Assembly (NCBI GenBank): GCA_025360235.1
Contig: JANYCO010000149.1
Coordinates: 1 to 7,305 of the forward strand
Length of the DNA: 7,305 bases
Direction: 5' to 3'
Origin: Cytophagales bacterium
GTDB lineage: Bacteria > Bacteroidota > Bacteroidia > Cytophagales > Cytophagaceae
Positions 1-5,484 of the stretch are shown here, in pieces. Every line of letters begins with the position of its first letter. Position 1 is the stretch's first letter. The notes beneath the pieces were generated by a model. That model made no database searches. It saw only the letters and a program-made list of their open reading frames with translations, and was not told the DNA's origin. The position numbers were made by a program, and so were the translations under genes.

Positions 1-862
1 AGATCTTCCAATTACCTTTCGCTACAAAGAAAATGGAAAAGACATTGTATGGTCTCCAAAAAATGCAGACTGGGTTTTTACCGGAGACTCTCTCACTCTG
101 CGCCGTGCTATGGGACGCTCAATAAATTCTGTTACCGCTCATCTCATGAAACTTGTAGGTCCTGAGGAAGTAATAAAATATGCAAGAAGGCTGGGCATAA
201 CAAGTTATTTAAAACCTGTCCCTTCACTCGCTCTTGGTTCCAGTGACGTATCCATCTATGAAATGACAGGGGCTTATGCTGCTTTTGTAAATAGTGGTGT
301 ATGGATCGAACCTTATTTTGTTTCCCGTATTGAAGACAGAAACGGAAACGTACTCCATGAATTTCTTCCTAAAACAAAAGATGCACTCAGTGAAGAGTTG
401 GCTTATGTAATGGTACACATGCTCAAAGGTGGTACGGAAGAAAGAGGTGGTACTTCTCAGGCTCTTTTTCAGTACGACATCTTTAACGGAAATGAAGTGG
501 GGGGAAAAACCGGTACTACCTCTAACCATTCAGACGGATGGTTCATGGGAGTAACAAAAGAACATGTAGCCGGTGTATGGGTTGGCGCAGAAGACCGAAG
601 TGTCCATTTCCGCACATCACAATTAGGGGAAGGGGCAAGAGTAGCTTTGCCGATTTTTGGAATCTATATGGAAAAAGTTTATGCTGATACCTCCTTGGGG
701 ATTTCAAAAGGATATTTCAAAAGACCTCAGAAATTATCCATCAATATTAATTGCCCTTATAGAAAAGAAAGAATTCGAGATACTACATTTATTGAAGAGC
801 CAGATCCATTAGGGACAGAAGAGGAAACGATAACAACACCAGAAGAAGAAACGGATAAATAA
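1..862 (+). CDS. Penicillin-binding protein 1A-type transpeptidase, 3' part (5' end outside window)
   Basis: This is the C-terminal 286 residues of a class A penicillin-binding protein. The reading frame is open from base 2 to a TAA stop at 860-862, so the start and the upstream part lie outside the window. Family members polymerise glycan strands with an N-terminal glycosyltransferase domain and cross-link peptides with this transpeptidase domain, in the periplasm and anchored in the inner membrane. Two of the three transpeptidase motifs are visible: SxN as SIN (residues 40-42 of the fragment, in the context RRAMGRSINSVTA) and KTG as GGKTGTTSNHSDGWFMG (KTG at 169-171, codons from 506). The SxxK serine must lie upstream. 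The stretch RRAMGRSIN followed by LGI, LALGSSDVSIYEM and AYAAFVNSG is typical of PBP1A (mrcA/ponA) rather than class B enzymes. The protein ends in an acidic, Glu/Thr-rich tail of about 20 residues. The glycosyltransferase domain is inferred and not seen. Confidence 0.95.
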   Translation, partial: DLPITFRYKENGKDIVWSPKNADWVFTGDSLTLRRAMGRSINSVTAHLMKLVGPEEVIKYARRLGITSYLKPVPSLALGSSDVSIYEMTGAYAAFVNSGVWIEPYFVSRIEDRNGNVLHEFLPKTKDALSEELAYVMVHMLKGGTEERGGTSQALFQYDIFNGNEVGGKTGTTSNHSDGWFMGVTKEHVAGVWVGAEDRSVHFRTSQLGEGARVALPIFGIYMEKVYADTSLGISKGYFKRPQKLSININCPYRKERIRDTTFIEEPDPLGTEEETITTPEEETDK

Positions 863-869
863 TACTGTT

Positions 870-1166
870 CTATTTCTTTTTTTCAACAATTACATAAACA
901 TCTTCTGTCGGCTTTTTCATCAGATATTTTTCACGCGCAAATTGTTCAAGTCTCCTGTTATCGTTTAAAAGAGCTTCCTTTTCCTTTTCTTCCTTGATGA
1001 TCCCTTCTGTATAATAGGCCTTTTCACCCTCTCTTTCCTTGAGAATCTCAAGCAACTTATATTGGCTTATAAAATCATTGGGGTCAAAAAAAAGCATCCA
1101 AATCAGGAGGAAGAAAATTGTTAGAAAATAAAAACTTCTAAAGAATTTTGGGATACGATTCCACAT
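870..1166 (-). CDS. FtsB/DivIC-type septum formation initiator
   Basis: This is a 98-residue protein with an ATG start and TAG stop, the usual size for the septum formation initiator family. These bitopic inner-membrane proteins bridge FtsQ/DivIB and FtsL-type partners in the divisome. The order of parts fits: a short basic N-terminus (MWNRIPKFFR), one hydrophobic segment (about residues 11-28, rich in F, L, I), then a charged helix likely to form a coiled coil (about 35-75, many E/K/R). The C-terminal signature LEQFAREKYLMKKPTEDVY (73-91) matches the family pattern of LE-x-x-AREKY followed by a beta-strand. It converges on the PBP1A gene with 7 bp between stop codons, so two cell-wall or division genes share a 3' boundary. 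It lies 55 bp downstream of the kinase-like gene and may have its own promoter there. A purine-rich AGAAAG just before the ATG is a weak candidate ribosome site. Family assignment is strong; whether it is the FtsB or DivIC orthologue is not resolved. Confidence 0.9.
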   Translation of the reverse strand: MWNRIPKFFRSFYFLTIFFLLIWMLFFDPNDFISQYKLLEILKEREGEKAYYTEGIIKEEKEKEALLNDNRRLEQFAREKYLMKKPTEDVYVIVEKKK

Positions 1167-1186
1167 AGTACTTTCTATTGGTTTCG

Positions 1187-1217
1187 GAAAGTTAACTTAT
1201 TTCTCCAAAATTTCAAA
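1187..1217 (-). promoter_or_regulatory. Possible Bacteroidota-type promoter for the septum initiator gene
   Basis: Read on the minus strand, TTTG (1217-1214) is followed after 19 bases by TAACTTTC (1194-1187). This is one mismatch from the Bacteroidota -7 element TAnnTTTG, with the expected spacing to the -33 TTTG. A transcript would start about 15 bases before the ATG at 1166. The region is AT-rich, so a chance match is possible. Confidence 0.35.
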
Positions 1218-1221
1218 ATTT
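1206..1221. repeat. Two tandem copies of an 8-bp AT-rich unit
   Basis: CAAAATTT occurs twice in direct tandem (1206-1213 and 1214-1221), ending flush against the stop codon of the kinase-like gene. Each unit contains the palindrome AAATTT. The second copy supplies the TTTG of the possible promoter described for this gap. Two copies of a low-complexity unit may be chance. Confidence 0.4.
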
Positions 1222-2247
1222 CTATCGATCCTTCAATAAAACACGGAGACTGGTCCTAACAATCGCCCCCATATTGGTACATCTCAAAAATTCTTTATGA
1301 CTATAATGATCAGAAAGCTCATGCTTTAACTGATCAATATTTTTAGGAGTTGAGATTTCATCTCTTCTTACAGCATCTCCTAACTCCTTTATACGATAAC
1401 GTGATGATCTAAGCCTGGATGCGATCATGGAGCGCTCTTCCTTTTGGTATTGCTTTACCGTTTCAGGAGTAAGGGTATCTATTCCAATTTTTATTATAGG
1501 ATTATTTTGAACAAAATATTGTGGCATATAGACAAGTTTTTTTCCTTCATAGGATTGTTGATCAAAATCAATCGCTCTTATCCGGTATTCTACTTCTTCA
1601 AAGTCCGGGGTAATCGCCACCACATAATTACTGGAATGCATATCGCCAAGCAACCTTACAAAACAACGTTCGTTAAACTTTACAAACTCTTTGGCAAGTC
1701 TTATTTTATTCAAATTTTTGTCACCAAGATATTGCTCAATAAACATATCTCCAGGGATCCCCACAATATGTTCCTCGATCAACGTATCGCCATCTGTATA
1801 GAAATTCATACTGTTTGGAGAAAGAAGGTGCTCCAGCTCTAATCCATATATACGGGAAGCATCTGCATTTTTAATATAAAAATAATCAAAGTTGTCGTTT
1901 ACTTTATTTACAATTCTCACCCTGTAGGGTTTACTATTACCATACACGCACAAATCGATTCGATCAATGAAGAGGTGTTTCATTACTGAAAGATCACCAT
2001 TTGCTTTTAGAATGGCGTAGGTCTTTTTTAATGCCTCATAGATGTGCAACATATCATCTTGAGGATAAAATACCGTTGCCCATAAAGTATCTTTATTTTT
2101 TTTATCGTATAAAGGAATAGAGTTATTAAATCTCCCTAAATCCAAATAGGCCAAAGGCATTTTTTGCTCCCTGCCATAGTCAATCAAATACTTTCTAAGT
2201 GATTTACTTATCTTAAAAGAGATCTTCTTATTTGTAATTTTTACCAT
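1222..2247 (-). CDS. Unrecognised protein with a protein-kinase-like catalytic core
   Basis: This is a 341-residue protein with an ATG start and TAG stop, and no signal peptide or membrane segment, so it is probably cytoplasmic. I do not recognise a named family. What is visible resembles the kinase/aminoglycoside-phosphotransferase fold in the right order. A strand DYFYIKNAD (121-129) carries a candidate ATP-binding Lys126. A helix with Glu138/Glu140 follows. Next is a hinge-like stretch EEHIVGIPGDMF (158-169). The catalytic loop is LLGDMHSSNYVV (199-210), with Asp202 and Asn207 five residues apart as in HGDLHPGN. AIDFDQQ (225-231) has Asp227 as the candidate metal ligand. The C-terminal third is charged and probably helical. 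The N-terminal 100 residues show no clear glycine-rich loop. The gene follows the DUF4249 gene by 13 bp and is probably co-transcribed with it. Kinase fold is an inference from motifs; the substrate is unknown, and it could be a small-molecule kinase, a protein kinase or a degenerate homologue. Confidence 0.85.
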   Translation of the reverse strand: MVKITNKKISFKISKSLRKYLIDYGREQKMPLAYLDLGRFNNSIPLYDKKNKDTLWATVFYPQDDMLHIYEALKKTYAILKANGDLSVMKHLFIDRIDLCVYGNSKPYRVRIVNKVNDNFDYFYIKNADASRIYGLELEHLLSPNSMNFYTDGDTLIEEHIVGIPGDMFIEQYLGDKNLNKIRLAKEFVKFNERCFVRLLGDMHSSNYVVAITPDFEEVEYRIRAIDFDQQSYEGKKLVYMPQYFVQNNPIIKIGIDTLTPETVKQYQKEERSMIASRLRSSRYRIKELGDAVRRDEISTPKNIDQLKHELSDHYSHKEFLRCTNMGAIVRTSLRVLLKDR

Positions 2248-2260
2248 CCAATTATTTTAT

Positions 2261-3076
2261 CTAAGGAATGAGTAAGGAATCAACGTGAACATCAGAAGCC
2301 TGAAAGTAACCTATGGCTCCATTGGAAATATTTGAAGGCGCATTTGCCGGAGGAGTACTAAAGAACCCTCCATCATTCTGCAATTGCGTGGCAAGACCAT
2401 TATAAAAATTATACCCACTTTCACTTAATGAATATAATTCCAACTTCGATCTATCTCCTGAACTGTACTTACCAGGAAGACGTGCTCCAATAATAACAGG
2501 GGAAAGAAATCGATCATCAAAAACCCCTATTGCACTCGGGCCTAAAACGGATATGTCATTTCTATAAACTTTGTACATATAATAGTTTTTTTGATTGGGA
2601 GGATCAGTCGAATTATAAAATGTATAATAACCATTTTTGGTTATCCCAAATCCTGAACCAGCAGTCAGATATACCGCATAAAAGGAATCGACAGGAGCTA
2701 AATAATGAATCTGATCTTGTGCTGAATAGGTTACACCATCAATCTTTACAGTAAGATAATATGTTCTACCCACTACACCAGTTTTCGGAGAAGAGGTCAA
2801 ATAAACCCCTGAAGTAACAAGACCTAAGGTATCCCTATTCCCAACATTATCAGCGATAATTACAAGTGCATTATTGATGGTAGGATAACCCGTTGTATTT
2901 CCCAGCGCAACGGTTTTTGTAACCTTTACTCCAAATGGTTTTGTTTGAGTGGTCACATATCCTTCTATTACAACCTTATCATTTGATACTGGTAAGTCAA
3001 CCTTCATTACCTGTGTACACGAAATCACAAACACAGAAAATAGAATTCCAAGAAATATTTTAGCGCTTCTTTTCAT
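2261..3076 (-). CDS. DUF4249 domain lipoprotein, partner of the adjacent TonB-dependent receptor
   Basis: This is a 271-residue lipoprotein with an ATG start and TAG stop. The N-terminus has a basic start (MKRSAK), a hydrophobic core and the lipobox VISC, with the lipidated cysteine at position 20. The mature part carries DUF4249-type features: VVIEGYV (35-41), then NNALVIIADN (68-77), a LGLVTSGVYLTS stretch (84-95) and VGRTYYLTVKIDG (102-114), a beta-rich segment that looks like an immunoglobulin- or transthyretin-like fold. The C-terminal region has an NISNGAIGYFQAS motif (249-261). DUF4249 genes in Bacteroidota are commonly found next to TonB-dependent receptors, and here the gene begins 4 bp after the receptor stop codon, so translational coupling is likely. 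The residues after Cys20 (TQVMKVD) are not rich in acidic residues, so surface export by a typical acidic signal is not evident. A role in ligand capture or receptor gating is inferred; the molecular function is not established. Confidence 0.88.
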   Translation of the reverse strand: MKRSAKIFLGILFSVFVISCTQVMKVDLPVSNDKVVIEGYVTTQTKPFGVKVTKTVALGNTTGYPTINNALVIIADNVGNRDTLGLVTSGVYLTSSPKTGVVGRTYYLTVKIDGVTYSAQDQIHYLAPVDSFYAVYLTAGSGFGITKNGYYTFYNSTDPPNQKNYYMYKVYRNDISVLGPSAIGVFDDRFLSPVIIGARLPGKYSSGDRSKLELYSLSESGYNFYNGLATQLQNDGGFFSTPPANAPSNISNGAIGYFQASDVHVDSLLIP

Positions 3077-3080
3077 AAAA

Positions 3081-5456
3081 TCAGAAATTAAAATTGTACG
3101 TTACAGATGGAATAATGGTAAACAAATAAAGCTTAACCAATTCCTTCTGATCTTTATATATAGGATGATCTGTTGTTCCAAAATTTTTATCTCTAACAAA
3201 TACTGTGAAAGCATTTTTACGGGCGTACACATTATAAATAGAAAAATTCCAACTCCCGAAATTTTTTCTGCCTTCTTTTTTCTTTGCAGAAATAGTGGCG
3301 GATATGTCCATACGATGGTATGCCGGAATTCTGTAATTATTCCGTCCAGACACATAACCAACATTTGACTGAGCAAACTGATAAAGCTGAACTGGAATAG
3401 TAAGTGGTCTGCCGGAACCGTACACCCAATTGGCCGATATATTCCATCGTTTACTTACATCGTAGGACATTACAATATTAAAATTATTTCTTCTGTCATA
3501 ACTAGCGTAATAAGCTTTACCACTATTAATTCCAGGAATCTGAAGTTTTGTTTTTGACCATGTATAACTTATCCATCCTGTTAGCTTTCCGGTATTTTTC
3601 CTTAGAAATAATTCCAGTCCGTAGGCCCAACCTTTGCCCCGTAGAATTTCTGTTTCAATATTTCTATTTGCTATTATGTTCGCATTATCTTTAAAATCGA
3701 GTGCGTTATAAAAATATTTATAATAAACTTCCGCTGATGCTTCGTATTCATTTTCTTTAAAATTTCTGAAATAACCAAGAGCTGCCTGATCTGCTTTTTG
3801 TGGTTTAATATAGGGAGTACTTGGAATCCATTGACTAGTTGGAAGAGGAGAAGCTGAGTTAGAAAGCAAATGCATAAACTGAAAAGTTCTGTTATAAGAA
3901 GCTTTCACCGAACTTTTCTCATTGATCCTGTAACGTGATGAAATCCTAGGTTCTAGCCCATTAAAATTTTTGATCAGCTGAAATGGTTTGTACGCCTTTG
4001 ACCCTGTTATACTATCGTTATTAATGGCTCCTCCATACTGCACCACTGTATCACGTCCAATATTCTGAAACAAGGTATAACGCAATCCATATTCAACAGA
4101 AATTCTACTATTTAATTTTTGTTTATTGCTTAGATAAATTGCTTCTTCCATAGAGTGGTATGGAGCTAAACTAAACTCTTTGAACGTGGTATTACTTTTA
4201 TCAGGAATAAATTTACCTGGTTGATAGGTTTTATAACTTACCCCTACCCCAAAAGAAATTTCATTTTTAGGATTTAAGAAATAAGAGTAATCTTGTTTAA
4301 AAGCAACCTCTTTTAAATTTGATTTCCACTTAAATCCATCACTGCCTGATGTACTACCAATTTGATAATTATAATTAGAATAAAACACTGTTGTATTTAA
4401 AAAAAGCCTACTTCCAAAGATATGATTCCATCGAAGTGTGCTGGTAGCGTTACTCCAGTTGAGACCAAACCCTGCAGCACCTAATATATCTTTACCAAAA
4501 TAACCAGCTAAAAAAAGTTGGTTGTTCTTGTTTAGTTTATAATTAATTTTAGCATTAAGATCATAAAAATAAAGCTGAGCACCTTTTATATTAGGGTTAT
4601 TCACCACTTTCGCCGCTTCCGCTGCTTTCAAAATTAAATCTGCATACGTTCGTCTTGCTGAAACGATAAAAGAACATTTGTCTTTTTTAAGAGGCCCCTG
4701 CAAAGTAAGACGACTAGCGATAAGCCCAATTCCTCCTGAAGCTTTAAACTTCTTATCATTCCCATCTTTCGTACGTATATCCAACAAAGACGAAAGACGC
4801 CCTCCATATTGAGCAGGAATTCCTCCTTTATAAATTTCAGCTGATTTTAAGGCATCAGAATTAAACACTGAGAACATCCCGAATAAATGCGAAGGATTAT
4901 ATACAGGTGCCTCATCAATTAAAATTAAATTCTGATCTGCACCTCCTCCTCTAACATAAAGTCCTGTATTCCCTTCTCCGGCAACACTGATCCCTGGTAA
5001 CATTTGTATATTCTTAATAATATCTACTTCCCCAAATAATGCCGGAAGTTTCTTTATCTGTTTAATATCCATTTGAATGTTACTCATTTTTGTATCGTCA
5101 ACATTTTTATCCGTTCTTTCGCCGTTGACTACAATTTCTTTAAATGAAATTATCGCTTCGGACAAATTGACTACTAGTCTAAAATCAGCATTCAACTCCA
5201 CCACTTGTTCAAAATTATTATAGCCCAAAGAGGACACCACAACAGTATAGGTTCCTTTGGGTAGATTAATGGAAAAGAAGCCATAATCATTGGTGGCGAC
5301 TCCTAGTTTTATTTCTTTGATATAAACAGAAGCGCCAATCAACACTTCGCCGTTGGAAGAATCTTTAATGGAACCGCTAAGCGTATATTTCTGTGCCATG
5401 GAAGAAAAAAATATTCCAAGAAAAAAAACCAATGAAAAAACCATTTTTTTACCCAT
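3081..5456 (-). CDS. TonB-dependent outer-membrane receptor with N-terminal carboxypeptidase-regulatory-like domain
   Basis: This is a 791-residue outer-membrane receptor that would use TonB/ExbBD energy to import a substrate; the ligand is unknown. The signal peptide is MGKKMVFSLVFFLGIFFSSMA, cut before Gln22. A carboxypeptidase-regulatory-like domain follows (about 23-100, with GEVLIGASVYI and the GTYTVVVSSLGY strand). KEIVV (106-110) could serve as a TonB box. The plug (about 120-230) contains LYVRGGGADQN and LILIDEAPVYNPSHLFGM, hallmarks of this receptor class. The rest is a beta-barrel ending in YNFNF with a terminal Phe, as expected for BAM-dependent insertion. It is shorter than SusC-type receptors (about 1000 residues) and is followed by a DUF4249 gene rather than a SusD gene. 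The ATG at 5454-5456 was chosen; an in-frame TTG two codons upstream (5460-5462) is less likely. It begins 28 bp after the TPR-CHAT gene. TGA stop at 3081-3083. Confidence 0.93.
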   Translation of the reverse strand: MGKKMVFSLVFFLGIFFSSMAQKYTLSGSIKDSSNGEVLIGASVYIKEIKLGVATNDYGFFSINLPKGTYTVVVSSLGYNNFEQVVELNADFRLVVNLSEAIISFKEIVVNGERTDKNVDDTKMSNIQMDIKQIKKLPALFGEVDIIKNIQMLPGISVAGEGNTGLYVRGGGADQNLILIDEAPVYNPSHLFGMFSVFNSDALKSAEIYKGGIPAQYGGRLSSLLDIRTKDGNDKKFKASGGIGLIASRLTLQGPLKKDKCSFIVSARRTYADLILKAAEAAKVVNNPNIKGAQLYFYDLNAKINYKLNKNNQLFLAGYFGKDILGAAGFGLNWSNATSTLRWNHIFGSRLFLNTTVFYSNYNYQIGSTSGSDGFKWKSNLKEVAFKQDYSYFLNPKNEISFGVGVSYKTYQPGKFIPDKSNTTFKEFSLAPYHSMEEAIYLSNKQKLNSRISVEYGLRYTLFQNIGRDTVVQYGGAINNDSITGSKAYKPFQLIKNFNGLEPRISSRYRINEKSSVKASYNRTFQFMHLLSNSASPLPTSQWIPSTPYIKPQKADQAALGYFRNFKENEYEASAEVYYKYFYNALDFKDNANIIANRNIETEILRGKGWAYGLELFLRKNTGKLTGWISYTWSKTKLQIPGINSGKAYYASYDRRNNFNIVMSYDVSKRWNISANWVYGSGRPLTIPVQLYQFAQSNVGYVSGRNNYRIPAYHRMDISATISAKKKEGRKNFGSWNFSIYNVYARKNAFTVFVRDKNFGTTDHPIYKDQKELVKLYLFTIIPSVTYNFNF

Positions 5457-5484
5457 ATCCAATCAATGCAATAGAACTATATAA

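Noticed and set aside
841..883. Possible bidirectional terminator hairpin between the PBP1A and septum genes (AAGAAA at 846-851 against TTTCTT at 873-878, extendable with G-U pairs)
   Set aside because: The stem is almost entirely A-U with a 21-base loop and lies in low-complexity purine/pyrimidine runs, so it is unlikely to be stable.
1444..1842. 132-codon plus-strand open frame opposite the kinase-like gene
   Set aside because: It is antisense to a gene with convincing motifs, and its translation is low in complexity and resembles no family.
3076..3081. SusC/SusD-type polysaccharide utilisation pair
   Set aside because: The receptor is about 790 residues, shorter than SusC, and the partner lipoprotein shows DUF4249 features with no SusD-like TPR regions or glycoside-related neighbours.
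3101..3376. 91-codon minus-strand frame overlapping the receptor 3' end, and a 139-codon plus-strand frame at 2949-3368
   Set aside because: Both overlap the receptor barrel region in other frames, have no recognisable domains, and are explained as out-of-frame shadows.
5457..5462. TTG start two codons before the chosen ATG of the receptor
   Set aside because: An ATG two codons downstream gives a complete signal peptide with a basic N-terminus (MGKKM), and no ribosome site favours the TTG.
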